Positions 36,765 through 47,309 are shown, counted from the stretch's first letter. The stretch is 64,000 nucleotides of DNA from Glandiceps talaboti (GCF_964340395.1 NC_135551.1:5241463-5305462), one strand, 5' to 3'. The notes: generated by a model not told the origin, from the letters alone. A program made the numbers and translations.

Positions 36765-39700
36765 TAAATTATGATACAAGGGCGCCACATTCGTTTATTT
36801 AACGATATGCACTTGTCAATACAGTTTGACTTTAAGTTAGTACTCATTTACGTAATTTAGGAAAACCTATTGACGTAAACAAACATTGCATTTTCTTATA
36901 CCAACCAAAGGTAGATGAACTTCGTACAACAAACAGTTTCTACGCACCTCCACGAAAGAGACCATGATCATTGCCAATAGATCCAGTGTAAATTCCTGAA
37001 GCAATCTCCAATAGATGTCTAGTCCAGGTATTCCCTGATCCAGGAAAACTCGCCAAGGCTACCAGGGGCCGGGTCTTATTAGTCCAGTTGGGAAACCTTA
37101 CAGAGCAGTTTACTGAAAGTTAAGATGATGTTCATAATCTACTTCATTTCAACAATACCTGTATGTATGTATGTATGTATGTATGTATGTATGTATGTAT
37201 GTATGTATGTATGTATGTATGTATGTATGTATGTATGTTTGTTTGTATGTATGTATGTATGTATGTATGTATGTATGTATGTATGTATGTATGTACACTG
37301 TTCGTGTTGTAACTGAGCCTCGTATAACCAAAGCGAATTCCAATGTATATTTGATACTTGTGACAATGAAGATAATAATAATAATAATTAAATAATAGTA
37401 CATGATAATAATAATAATAGTAATAATCGGGTTTACTATAATATTAACCACCCTACCTGGGGTAGTTTTGTATGCTGAGTTCAAAAAAGGGGGTCATTTT
37501 ATGAACATCTGTTGCCATGGTAACCAAAATCACCATAATATGTTAATCATTTTTCCAAAAATTGACATAAAACATTGAAAAAAAAGATAATTCAGTGAAA
37601 AAATGTCCTTGTATTAGACATGTATGAGTTAGTGCTACCTGGTGTAACATAAATTGTATAAAATTGGATAGCTGTTTCCATGGAAACATATGGTAGAGTA
37701 AAAAATGTTGTGTTGGTTAAACACCTACATATCTGGAAAATAACATGATAAACCTAATTATAACATAGTTTATTAGCATATTGACCACCCTATCTTGAGT
37801 AGTTTGTTATGCCGAGTTCAAAAATAGATATCATTTTAGGAACATCTGTTGCCATGGTAACCTAAATCACCATATTATGCATTATTAGGCAACATTTATG
37901 TAAAATTCGAAGAAAAAATTTTTTACAAACAAAATCCTTACTTTTGGCATACATGCACTAATGCTATCCATTGTAAGACAGATTATCTAAAATTGGAGAG
38001 TGGCTTCCATGGAGACATAAAATACGCTTACTTTACAAATGCCATGTTTTAGTACAAAAATTACATCTGACATACACCTACAAACGAATGGGTTTGCTAT
38101 TAAAATACCAAATATTTTGTTACTCCAAGTCCTAATAAAATATGCAACTAGTCACAAACTGAGTGGTTGTAAAAGCTTAACATGTATGTCAGAAGATCTG
38201 TGCCGATTACAAGGTCTAATTACGATCCCAATTTTTTGAAGAGCCGGCCGGGCCAACTACATTACAACATGTCACGCGCAAGGAGGGTGCTACCATACGT
38301 CACATGAACATAAACAAACCGGTGTGCGGGAATGTGAAGAAAATTGCAGGCCTTTGCTAGTTTTCTGTTAAATATTAAATGTATACACTGGCAACTGTTT
38401 GCAATAATGACAACATAACACAGCAATAAAGATATACTGTGTGAAATTACGATTTAATACAAATTACTCAGCTTTTAAATACAACCCCATCTTGACATAT
38501 TCTTGTCCTTTTCAGTAACTGTTGTGCTGATATTTACAAACATGAACATGTACGTTAACGAAGTCATCAGCTCTACATACCTTTTGCTAAGAACAAAATT
38601 CAACTTTCCTTTCTTGGCAGTGTAAATCATATACATATATGCATACGTAGTACATAGTCTTCAGTTGAATATATGACATAATCATGGGTAAGCAATTAAT
38701 GTAACGACGTAGGTCCGGTTTGACAAGACATTGACACCTGATACCAAAACATCCAAAGTTGCGTTCAAGGAAACCGTTAGTTGCTTCATGATTAAACACT
38801 GTCCGTTTACACAGAGGTTATTTCCACGCAAATATATAGCCGTCACAAAATAATTGAATATTAGGTATCCTGTGCAACTCTGTAGGGTTGCACTCGTGCT
38901 GTATATGCTGCTGTTCGAAGCATACGACATGCAGTCCGACATAAACTCACGAGCAAATTCAAATATGGCCGGTCAGTCTTATCACAGTATCGTGTAGTCT
39001 TCAGGAAACGTCCACAATAACAATAAGCAAACATCAGTAAGCGTCTAAAAAAATAAACCACACTTGGTAGATTTTTTTTAGTGTATGTTCGTTGAATTTA
39101 GCAGTCAGTATCGCCAAAGGAGTCATCACAATACAGATTTTGAGTGAAATTTTGTTGTGGATTTCTCTCATTGATCCACATAATACTGTGGTCTGATTGT
39201 TGCATGATGGGAAAATTTGGACCGGCCGATGAGGGCAGCATTCGAATGACAAACTCCAGACGAAATGAAATACCCTGCCAATTAAATGTAAAATTACTGA
39301 ATTCATAGTCATGTGTTTCAGTGGATGTATTCAATCACAAATACGATTATTTTCCATCTGTCAGGCCAACTGTACAAGTATAAAGTTGAAGTCAGTGTCT
39401 TGTGATCATGTATCGTGTAACCCAAATATTCAAATTGCAACAATGTTACATGTATATACAAGTTGTATAAAAATTACCTACATTGTCTCCCCATGAAAAA
39501 AGTATCCATGGTAACATTTCTACACGGTTCAGTGAGGTGGGTCTATTTCTATTTTTGTACCCCAAATCAACATTGTCTAGCTTTGGGCCGGGTTCGTACG
39601 TGCAGTGATTGCTGCAGTTCCAAAATGCCTCTAGCTAGAGGTGCTGGAAGGTTCAGTGGATGAACAGGTACTTGTGGTAGCATATTAATGAGTTCTATTT

Positions 39701-40930
39701 GATGAGTAGTTCGTTCCTGGTTTTTAAAAAATTATATTTACATCTCTCTGAACGTCTAAAATACACTTTTTTTCAGAAGTAATATTTGAAAAGATTAACA
39801 TAAAAAAGGAGATGTCCGTTCAAACCAAGTCACCCTACACCATGTACCAAACACTAAAACAGTAAGTTCATCATGTCGCCCTAGTACTAGTAGTACGGAC
39901 ATAGCACGGATCGTTAATGTGAGAATCAGATGTGTGGTTATATGACTCGTATGATGTGCGTCCTGTTTCGAGGTCAAAATGGTGCATGCTAATCCCGTTG
40001 AATGCAGAAGTGAGCAAAATGTAAGCTAAAAAATCAAATTTGTCAATAAAAAGTATCCATAGGGAAAGTACTGTCCTCTATTGAATATGGAGTTTCTGTG
40101 GTGTAGAAAATATCGTTTTTTCTCATATTTTGCATTGCTAGGAAACGTGTCCTCCCCGCTTGTGCTGTTAGTTACAAGTCGCTTACAGTGGTAATCTTGC
40201 AGGGGGTCAGTTCAGTGGCCATGGAAAGTACGAGTGCATGCACAGATTTCTTGGTGCACGACACCATCGCCGAGTTAGCATCTTATCCTTCCTTGAGAAA
40301 AGTATAAACGCCAGACTCTCAAAATTACGGCCAGACTTTTAATAAAACTGAAGGTGTTTTTGCCAATAAATGACAGCTTGATTTTAGAGGGACGAAAATA
40401 ACTCTTTCGTTTTGGTTTTGGAAAAGAGATGAAGACGTATTTTAATTGATGAAAATGAAGTATATCTATGTGTTATTATGGTGAGAATGTTTATATTTTC
40501 TTGCTCTATTGTTGTACACTAACGTTTGACAATCGCTTTAGTCATATACATCCGAAGAGCTTACTTTTGTCCAACCCTATGTAGACAATAGATGAACCAT
40601 TGTACAACTATGCGCATAACTTTGCGCAGTGGATTTGTCAAGCATCTGGACAAACTCAGGTCAGGCACCAGCCCCCCCCCCCCCCTACACACACACAAAC
40701 AAACACACACACACTCACATACTTTTTTTAACTTATATTTCATGTTTTCTGTTTATTATTCATTTTGAGCTTTTGAGCTTTATAAAGGAAAAATGTCCAC
40801 ATCTTATGATCCCTTTAAAATAAATATATTCTATAAGCTCACACGGATATATTTTATTGAAAGCACCATTCCTCTAAAAAAAAATTGTGCAGACATTTTT
40901 ATTATTATGTACTATTAAAACCGCTTAACT

Positions 40931-40991
<61 letters not shown>

Positions 40992-41333
40992 TAGAACGAA
41001 ATGCATAAGGAATGTGTGAGACAGTCCGATTAAATAGATATAATCCGACGTTATGAATAAAAATTCTTTTTCAAGGAATTCAAAGACGAGAGAAAATAGG
41101 TAAACACCTCATTATATTTGAATGTTATGGAATAGAACGACAACCGAGATTAACGATTATACGTAAAAAGTTCTAAAATTTGCACGCACCAAAATTAGAC
41201 AGGAAATGATGTGAATAATCTATTAATTCCAAGGGGTTCCAGAGTTCATGTTCAAAACGATACTACTTCATTGCAACGGTACCTGTATGTATGTATGTAT
41301 GTATGTATGTATGTATGTATGTATGTATGTATG

Positions 41334-41365
<32 letters not shown>

Positions 41366-41671
41366 TGTAGAGAGTAGAATAGGATATAAATAACTTTATT
41401 ATCCACAGTGTATATATGGAAAATCGCTTTCAGTCACTCAGGTCAAAAAATAACATACAAAGAACATAGATAAGAACAAGACAGGCTAAACTTACGGAGA
41501 CAGTGCTGATAAACAGCAAGTTAAAATGGGAATTGGATGATATAACAGCAATAAAGACGACATGAAAACAAAAGTTCCCCGGAATTTAAAATTGAAATTG
41601 CCGTGCTTTTAGTACGCGGAATCTGCGACCAGAGGGGAGTATTTCAAAATATTGATTAAGGGGATGTCTTT

Positions 41672-41727
<56 letters not shown>

Positions 41728-42527
41728 GTCTGTCTGTATGTATGTATGTATGTATGTATATATGTATGCATGTATGCATGTATGTATGTATGTATGTATG
41801 TATGTATGTATGTATGTATGTATGTATGTATGTATGTATGTATGTATACTTGCCTGTAGCTGCCTGTCTGTCTGCAGTGAGGGAGAGGAGGAGGTAGGTA
41901 CACATGCCTGCATGCCGGTCTGTGTGTGTGGGTTGACAAAAAGGCAGGCTGTTAGGCAGGTACTGGGGTAAGAGGGTGGGTCGGTAAGTATTATAGAGAA
42001 CACATCAAGGGTATTTATATTTATGTGTGTAATATGTTATTATATCATTGGTATTCTCTGTAAAAGAAAGTGAGTAGAGAGATATCGACGTTGACGATGC
42101 ATGATATGTCCAAATATAATAAAACCTCAATGGTGTAAACTTAATAGAAATGCAATCATTCGATCTCACGTTCTCTGCATTAGTTAATTATTATAAATAT
42201 TAAGGCTACATTGATAAATTCATGACCGTGGAGTTCACAATTCTTTACCACGGCAGTCAAATCAGGAAACTGTTTGGTTTATATCGCTGTGTAATTTGTC
42301 ATTCCGGAGGTGTAAACCAACAACCAACAACCAATATGACTTTAGCTGCAGTAACTATTCAAGAGGTACTTACATGTCTCTGTAATATTCACAACATTAT
42401 TCCAGGAAAATTTGGCCGGACTGTAAAACACAACATTATGACGAGAAGGAAGGTTGAATACTATGACTAAACAACCAAGGGTTGCACAAAGAGTTGAGAC
42501 ACTGACAACTTTTAAAAGGTGAATCAT
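19781..42527 (-). CDS. WSCD-like type II membrane sulfotransferase (spliced, 4 exons)
   Basis: Exons on the minus strand at 42374-42527, 36948-37112, 21068-21262 and 19781-20142 total 876 nt, giving 291 residues plus stop. Every junction is GT-AG and phase 1, and the frame is continuous. Residues 4-25 form a signal anchor. C54 starts the luminal domain; S73-W81 (SFPGSGNTW) is the 5'-phosphosulfate-binding loop for PAPS; KTH is at 124-126; [16 protein letters not shown] (140-155) is the 3'-phosphate-binding region; YYED and FLNLTF follow in the C-terminal third. This order fits the sulfotransferase domain of WSCD proteins, but the WSC domains of vertebrate WSCD1/2 are absent. By family it should transfer sulfate from PAPS to a glycan in the Golgi; the acceptor is unknown. 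The start is uncertain: in-frame ATGs at 42581 and 42614 could lengthen the cytoplasmic tail. The 15.7-kb intron 2 holds a possible alternative promoter. Confidence 0.78.
20149..21061. other. sulfotransferase intron 3
   Basis: About 0.9 kb between exon 3 and exon 4 with no other exon or repeat recognised. Confidence 0.6.
21068..21262 (-). CDS. sulfotransferase exon 3 (core catalytic region)
   Basis: Acceptor ACAATAG, donor GTAAGT (21062-21067), 195 nt, phase 1 at both ends. It encodes [20 protein letters not shown], then [19 protein letters not shown] and a basic GGHVSRFPL segment. KTH and RNPY are the strongest sulfotransferase markers. Confidence 0.82.
21507..21590. repeat. (AT)n microsatellite
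   Basis: About 84 bases of AT dinucleotide next to repeat R6; the inverted R6 copy at 36.6 kb is likewise next to an (AT)n array. Confidence 0.95.
21597..21634. repeat. 38-bp perfect palindrome
   Basis: Reads identically on both strands, centred on AAGTCGACTT. It interrupts repeat R6 just beside the AT array and is missing at the same point of the inverted R6 copy (36.61 kb), so it is a local insertion or fold-back product. Confidence 0.85.
21635..21885. repeat. repeat R6, inverted copy at 36.36-36.62 kb
   Basis: About 250-270 bp with very high identity to the reverse complement of 36356-36620. Repeated internal phrases GTTCAGATTG occur twice. Both copies lie in the same 15.7-kb intron and each borders an (AT)n array, which fits a short non-autonomous transposon with a preference for AT targets. 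Confidence 0.7.
22213..22279 (-). CDS. possible alternative first coding exon
   Basis: On the minus strand, an acceptor-like TTTACTTAG precedes an ATG at 22279 and 22 codons ([20 protein letters not shown]...), ending CAG before GTTTGT, which leaves phase 1. That phase would join exon 3 of the sulfotransferase in frame, giving a protein without the signal anchor and without the PAPS loop. A TATA box and a well-formed donor 1.6 kb upstream could supply a 5' leader. I do not recognise the peptide, and a weaker donor four bases earlier (GTCAGG) is possible, so it may belong to another transcript. Confidence 0.3.
23891..24005 (-). other. possible untranslated leader exon
   Basis: About 115 bases between a TATA box and a near-consensus donor (TTCAG before GTAAGA, donor at 23885-23890) on the minus strand. 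The 5' end is estimated from the TATA position only. Confidence 0.3.
24029..24036 (-). promoter_or_regulatory. TATA box candidate in sulfotransferase intron 2
   Basis: TATATAAA on the minus strand, correctly placed before the leader-exon candidate. A hairpin (ACGGTTTCCAG/CTGGAAACCGT) lies about 50 bases upstream of it, at 24084-24112. Confidence 0.3.
24320..24545. repeat. two-unit tandem repeat of about 112 bp
   Basis: TTTACCTCACCTTTCATGGG and TTTACCTCAACTTTTATGGG begin the two units; each also carries GACTAGCTACCTTGAT. Confidence 0.7.
24546..28640. other. intron 2, no further gene recognised
   Basis: Several short open frames (for example 25066-25254 minus, 25528-25820 both strands, 27446-27676 plus) show no domain, no consistent splice sites and no repeat-independent conservation. 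Treated as intronic. Confidence 0.45.
28644..28678. repeat. (GT)n microsatellite
   Basis: About 35 bases of GT, followed by GTTT units. Confidence 0.9.
28679..36355. other. intron 2 continued, no firm gene
   Basis: Contains a perfect palindrome at 31857-31890, small hairpins at 30692-30713 and 36201-36226, and a homopolymer C/A run at 29347-29377. An isolated open frame ends at 29250 with [11 protein letters not shown] (see findings). Open frames at 34478-34825 plus and 35672-35926 minus are unrecognised and lack start context or splice support. Confidence 0.4.
31857..31890. repeat. 34-bp perfect palindrome
   Basis: Centred on AACCCATGGGTT; one half is ACCCATGG plus GGTTATACTTCCATG. It is flanked on both sides by GGTCGCAAC-like direct repeats. 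Single halves occur at about 28735-28751 and 36014-36027. Confidence 0.8.
36356..36620. repeat. repeat R6, second copy (inverted)
   Basis: Reverse complement of 21621-21885; lacks the 38-bp palindrome found beside the first copy. Confidence 0.7.
36694..36762. repeat. (AT)n microsatellite
   Basis: About 69 bases of TA/AT. Confidence 0.95.
36948..37112 (-). CDS. sulfotransferase exon 2 (PAPS-binding loop)
   Basis: Acceptor AACTTTCAG, donor GTGCGT (36942-36947), 165 nt, phase 1 at both ends. It encodes [20 protein letters not shown], then [16 protein letters not shown] (the 5'-phosphosulfate-binding loop and following helix) and [17 protein letters not shown]-glycosylation sequons NCS and NWT/NKT precede the loop. 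A dead copy of this exon lies near 63.0 kb. Confidence 0.82.
37160..37293. repeat. (ATGT)n microsatellite
   Basis: About 134 bases with one GTTTGT interruption, 48 bases upstream (on the gene strand) of the exon 2 acceptor. Confidence 0.95.
37372..37425. repeat. (AAT)n-rich stretch
   Basis: Imperfect ATA/AAT trinucleotide repeats with short interruptions. Confidence 0.8.
37430..38640. repeat. segmental duplication R7 copy 1, with internal two-unit structure
   Basis: Repeated in direct orientation at about 57200-58320. Its first 680 bases consist of two related units of about 340 bp, each with a CCACCCTA...GTAGTTT edge and a GTTGCCATGGTAAC palindrome (37511-37524, 37848-37861). A second 14-base palindrome, GTTTCCATGGAAAC, is at 37675-37688. 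Lies within sulfotransferase intron 1. Confidence 0.75.
39098..39334 (-). other. unrecognised open frame, possible exon
   Basis: 78 codons on the minus strand without an ATG start, containing [20 protein letters not shown] and two N-glycosylation sequons and ending [10 protein letters not shown]-stop. An acceptor-like TTTAATTGGCAG lies inside, so a terminal exon could start at about 39277. The composition looks protein-like, but I cannot assign a family or partner exons. Confidence 0.25.
40934..40990. repeat. (AAT)n microsatellite
   Basis: Nineteen uninterrupted trinucleotide units. Confidence 0.95.
41284..41369. repeat. (ATGT)n microsatellite
   Basis: Upstream of the copy B boundary, with one ATAT interruption. 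Confidence 0.95.
41674..41847. repeat. (CTGT)n then (ATGT)n compound microsatellite
   Basis: CTGT units 41674-41735, ATGT units 41737-41847. The unique sequence following it matches 4400-4520, so it marks the left edge of duplication copy B. Confidence 0.9.
42374..42527 (-). CDS. sulfotransferase exon 1, copy b (signal anchor)
   Basis: ATG at 42527, 51 codons plus one base, donor GTAAGT at 42368-42373. It starts [20 protein letters not shown] and ends NITET. The hydrophobic segment [20 protein letters not shown] with few N-terminal charges fits a type II Golgi anchor. It lies 5.3 kb upstream of exon 2 on the same strand and splices to it in frame, so this is the best first exon for the gene. 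Confidence 0.75.
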
Positions 42528-42913
42528 TGCACTGCGATGGATTAATATGAAATGGTACACTCGAAAGTACAATGTAAACATTATACGTGTTGCAAAAAAA
42601 ACATTAAATGACACAATTGTTTACTTGCTAGTACTATACAGGTTGCCCTTACATACTAGTAGCTCGTCAATGTATCAGTGAGAATACCTCTCTTCAAAAT
42701 GAAAATCAAATTATATAACCGCCTAATTGTCTCTAGTTGACTTATTTTTTGAGGTTACCAATGGTGCTTATACACTTCCTCATAAACTATTTATGCAATC
42801 ATTGACTCAATGTTTCTGAGTGTCATGTATAATCTGTCATTAATATTTATATTCAGAATGTACACCGATATGCAATTGCTCGACATGAAGCGAGGAAATT
42901 GTTTAAATTGTAC

Positions 42914-43035
42914 ATTGAGAATTGACCTCAAGAACTTATCACATAGAGAATTGACCTCAAGAACTTATCACATGGAGAATTGACCTCAAGAACTTATCAC
43001 ATGGTGAATTGACCTCAAGAACTTATCACATGGTG
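42914..43035. repeat. 27-28 bp minisatellite, four units
   Basis: Units of GAATTGACCTCAAGAACTT plus ATCACATNG. Copy number differs among homologues: one at 5.46 kb, four here, about three in each palindrome arm. Confidence 0.85.
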
Positions 43036-44925
43036 CGTCATTCATGTAGCAAATAGACTGTCGGAAAAAAATTAAAATTAAAACTTTAAAATACAAAAAT
43101 CGTAATTACATACCAAAAATGATAATCAGTATAAAAAGTGTATTAACCATTATACAAGAGCTTTATCAATAGTCTGTGCCAGAATTCAATTGAGCCAATA
43201 GCTTCTGATATAATGACGCCATCACGAACATTTATACCAATTATGTTTATATAATTAAATATTAAACAGATTGTCTCTAGAAATAACGTTTTCCAGATAT
43301 AGTTTTACTTCAGTTATTTTTCCTCGCTCTCTCCCTCTCTACATATAACGAAACACAACACGGCATACCAATTCGCGATCGGTCTGAGGATAGTGTCGCC
43401 ATTATGACGTCATTGTAACTATGGAGATGTATCAGTATGGTCGGAAAATTGTGAAATCAACTGACAGCGAGATAGACTTATCGTTTACAGTTGACTAGGC
43501 ATTAAAAACTGAACACAAGCTGATCATGATTACCTAGTTATATCGGACCATCTTTTACATTCAGTGCATAGGTTCCATGTAATGACAGAAACATAAACTG
43601 TTGGGGTTTTTTTATTTTGAAACCTAATTTTATCTTTATTAGTTTTTGATTTTTGATTTCATTTTTTTTTTTTGGCCTAGGTCCATCCTTAACGTCATTG
43701 GTAATCAATTTTTTATTTGATATATTATTCTAAACGCTGATGGCGCACAACATGTTGTAACCTTTAGTTGCTTAGCAGTGCCTTTTCTATACATTGAATT
43801 CATTTGGTATATTGTATACGTGATATCTGAAAAGAATCGTGTTTTATAGTAGGTACACAAACAGCAAGATACAGTATGCTTAACTATTTTTTTAAGTTAC
43901 ATAGTGAAGAGGAGTAAATACTTTAACCCTTGTAATTTAACCACAGATATTTACACTTGTGATAATCAAAATATCTTTAATAGGGTAACAAAAATGTGAA
44001 ACCCTTCTTTCCATTGATCCCCTCGAAGATCAAAGCTATCAAAGAAGACTAATACTGATAAGATAAATTCAATGACACATATATAATTATAGATACGAAG
44101 ACAAGGAAAATGATAATAAACAATCCGTGACATCAAGTGGCCAATTCAAGTGATATTCCGATTTGATTTCTCGCATTCAAAAATCAATTTGTCGAAGACG
44201 ACATTCACTCATTAATTAAAGATACACCATATTTTTCAAATATTAGTAACAAATATTTAAACTCAAAATCGCTAACTTTAAAAATCGAAGCCCTTAGAGA
44301 TACACAAACTAGCCATCCAATATTTCATTTAAAATCACAATTTTGTTAGTATGATTCGTGCAAACCTAATGTGATTTCATGTCATACTCTGTCAGATCTT
44401 TGAATCATGTTTTTCTTACCACTTGTTATTTTCAATCGGGATATTTTAAAACATTTTGGCGAATGTTGCCAACAGGATTCTTTATATCTATAAAATAGTA
44501 ATGACTGTAAGAGTATGTGACTCCAAAGTTTCTCTCTCATTCTGTCTGCTCCCCTACCCCCTGTGCCTTTTCAAAATGCCGTCTTTTGTGATGATAACAC
44601 ACTACCTTAAATATGCTGGAAACACAGTCTAGCCTGCTCTGTAAAACAACACGAGGCATACTATTCCATATGAAATTTGAACCAATAAAGTATATATGCT
44701 CGGAAGTTCAACACACTTGTGACGTGTATTATAAAAAGAAAGCGTATATCCTGTCATTCTTGTTAATGTTCAGTAAAAGTGTTGTATTCCGTCATTTATT
44801 TAATAGTTTGATTTCATGATCAGCACACCCTTTGTCTCGGAGTCCCTTGGGATCTTATTGAGAGTAAAGAGCGATGCTACAACAGATACTGCTATAGTGC
44901 ACATCCGATTGATCATCATTCAAGT
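43036..44925. other. intergenic, duplicate of 5.5-7.37 kb
   Basis: No gene seen. The 68-codon open frame at 44613-44819 equals the one at 7062-7268 apart from a few changes and is not convincing as a gene. Confidence 0.55.
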
Positions 44926-45053
44926 GAGATTTCCCGATGGGCGGCAAGGGTGACGATGCTGTTAAACATTTCGATTCAAGTCAACTGGTCACTTGTATTG
45001 TGTGTGACAGACTGTAATAGTAGATCGCAGAAGTAACAAATTTGAAAAAAACA

Positions 45054-46793
45054 ATGCTTTTCTCGAATGGTGTCCTTGTAATCCTGCTGTCCATATATGA
45101 GAGTGCAGTTGCACGGAGACCATATATTCGGGACGGTCCTGAAGATGTTACCTTAAACTTACAACAGTGGAGTATTGGAAGTGTAAACCTACGATGTAGA
45201 ATCAACTACCAACATTCTTACTACAAGGTATCATGGAAGAAGAACAATGTTGTGATCAGTACTAATGGTGGTATAAATAAATATACTCGAGAATACACGG
45301 ATGAAAGGTATGCAATATTACATAGCCAAAATGACGCTAAGTATGACCTGAAGATAGATCCAGTCAGTAAGACCACAGCTTACAATGACCAGGGTGAATA
45401 CCAGTGTGTATTGATATACAAAGCCAATAATTACATTGTTTCAAGTTCAAGGAAAGTAACTGTAACAATTAACATTGCTCCATACCTAGAGTATGTTACT
45501 TGCCGCATGCGTGATTCTGATTTCACACCCGTGTATTGGAATCAAGCCGTAGTAGTATTAGCAGAAGAAGAGACCATAAAATTTGGCTGCCGCGTTGATG
45601 CCAATGCATATCCACAAATCGATGTCATATTACGTAAAGGCGATACTTTCCCACTTGAAACTACAACGTCACACTCCATCATCTATTCATATTCGAAACC
45701 ATTCGGACTAAACATGGTCGATGAGTCACTTTTATGGTCTCCCTCGATAGAAGACCGGGATACCTCTTTTACATGTGAAGCTGCACATCCAACGTTTACA
45801 TCAACCAAACAATGTACAATTGGACCATTTGAAGTCCAGTATAAACCAAAGGTAACAATTGCAACAAGAGATAATAAAACTGATATTACATCACAGTCTG
45901 ATGGGATACAACTTCGTTGTCAGGTTCAAGCGAATCCACTTGCTTACAACAGATATGTATGGAAAATTAATGGACATGAAATTCGAGGCAGTGAAAAATT
46001 CTATTTCTACGAAAATCCAACTGACATATACATTAATAATTTTGACATAACTGACAATGGACGTTATTACTTTACTTGCGATGCCTGGAATAGCGTTGGG
46101 AAAGGTTCTGGATCAATTTATATAACAATAGGGATATTAGACACCACAACTGTCATGATAACATCAACAACCATTGACCAAAAGCAGAAAACAACGATTC
46201 TTACTGTGTCCAAGACGATCACTGATAAGGCAAAATTATCTACGCCATCGTCAACATCGGTACCTAGTACAACACATTTGGCTACATTAAATGCAACTGC
46301 CACTAATCGTGAACAACTCTACACTTCACAAATACACCGAATATACTCGATGAGCAAAGTTATTCAATCAACATCGAATGTAGAACAGATTGTGACAGTT
46401 TTAACCGTAAGGCATCGAAATACAGAAGATAACAGTAATTACAACTCCCATATCCTTGCAGTAGCGTTAGTTTGTTGTGTACTACTATTTCTGATTTTAC
46501 TGGTGATGGTTGCTTGCTTTATAAAAGCAGGACGACGACAGAAACAAAACAGTCCACAACGGGAAATCGAGTCTGAGGATAATCTAACAGATTTAAGTAT
46601 GTCAATGTTGAATAATGTTAGTGGTAACAATATAATTGAAAACCAACCTTCAGCAACAACAGATATAGAGATGAACGCAGTGAAAACAAAGTCAAAAGGT
46701 AAAGTTGTTACTGAATTTCAATCACTTGAAGCAGACATCGAGAATGTGTATGCAAAATCAGTAAAACGCAAATCGAAAAAAAAACCTGCGTAA
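45054..46793 (+). CDS. IgR-2: three-Ig transmembrane receptor
   Basis: Intronless, 579 residues from the ATG at 45054. Signal peptide 1-20; Ig1 with C48, W61, Y116 and C118; Ig2 with C150, C179, C241 and C254 but no canonical Trp; Ig3 with C289, W303, DNGRYYFTC ending at C342; Thr/Ser stalk 364-455; transmembrane helix about 467-490 (HILAVALVCCVLLFLILLVM); basic stop-transfer KAGRRQKQ; tail 491-579 with ENVYAKSV. The tail is cut short: where IgR-1 has 12 A's plus six bases, IgR-2 has nine A's plus seven, giving a frame change and stop after KKKPA. It is the only three-Ig copy with an intact ectodomain-membrane frame. The family suggests a cell-surface recognition or adhesion receptor; ligand and signalling partners are unknown. 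About 18 residues of the ectodomain differ from IgR-1. Confidence 0.85.
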   Translation: MLFSNGVLVILLSIYESAVARRPYIRDGPEDVTLNLQQWSIGSVNLRCRINYQHSYYKVSWKKNNVVISTNGGINKYTREYTDERYAILHSQNDAKYDLKIDPVSKTTAYNDQGEYQCVLIYKANNYIVSSSRKVTVTINIAPYLEYVTCRMRDSDFTPVYWNQAVVVLAEEETIKFGCRVDANAYPQIDVILRKGDTFPLETTTSHSIIYSYSKPFGLNMVDESLLWSPSIEDRDTSFTCEAAHPTFTSTKQCTIGPFEVQYKPKVTIATRDNKTDITSQSDGIQLRCQVQANPLAYNRYVWKINGHEIRGSEKFYFYENPTDIYINNFDITDNGRYYFTCDAWNSVGKGSGSIYITIGILDTTTVMITSTTIDQKQKTTILTVSKTITDKAKLSTPSSTSVPSTTHLATLNATATNREQLYTSQIHRIYSMSKVIQSTSNVEQIVTVLTVRHRNTEDNSNYNSHILAVALVCCVLLFLILLVMVACFIKAGRRQKQNSPQREIESEDNLTDLSMSMLNNVSGNNIIENQPSATTDIEMNAVKTKSKGKVVTEFQSLEADIENVYAKSVKRKSKKKPA

Positions 46794-47270
46794 AGCTAGC
46801 TCGAGTTCCACTAAGATCACAACAAAAAATTGAGATGAATTGGGTCCAAGAAAATTGGAAACGTCAGTAGACAATCATTGGGATAACTGGATGCATGCAA
46901 ATGTTAATACTCAGAACAAAACGTCATCCTCGAATGATCAAGGATTCAGAATAAAAAATGACGTACAAGGAGGACAGGATGACGATGCAATAATCTTGTC
47001 ACCACCACATATAAAACCAATATACGAAAATCTGGATATAATCAGGCACCTGCCAGAAGAAGAGAGTATATTTGGAAGATATACAGAATGAAACTATGAG
47101 AGAATAAAAACTGTTCCTAAAGGAGAAAATCCACAATCAATGTTGAAGGTTTGACCTACGCCGCATTAGACTTCACTGGGCAACGACCACAGAGACAGGA
47201 ATCAAAGAAACCATCATTGACAGAGTCTGAGACTGCGGATACTGAGTTAAGATTGTAAGACTCTGATTAT
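46794..47270 (+). pseudogene. IgR-2 tail remnant beyond the premature stop
   Basis: In a shifted frame 46840-47091 still encodes the tail up to IYENLDIIRHLPEEESIFG. A further TGA (before GATGAATTGGG) separates it from the upstream part. AATAAA is at 47103-47108. A third frame (47142-47270) keeps LTYAAL (47151-47168) and TADTEL, so the second terminal motif has lost its tyrosine as in IgR-1. Confidence 0.65.
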
Positions 47271-47309
47271 TCTCCTTATTATATACATAGACCCTTATAT
47301 TCTCAGGGT

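Noticed and set aside
38587-38942. Two overlapping minus-strand open frames with Cys residues, considered as an EGF- or lectin-like exon
   Set aside because: The cysteine spacing fits no known domain, and the two frames conflict.
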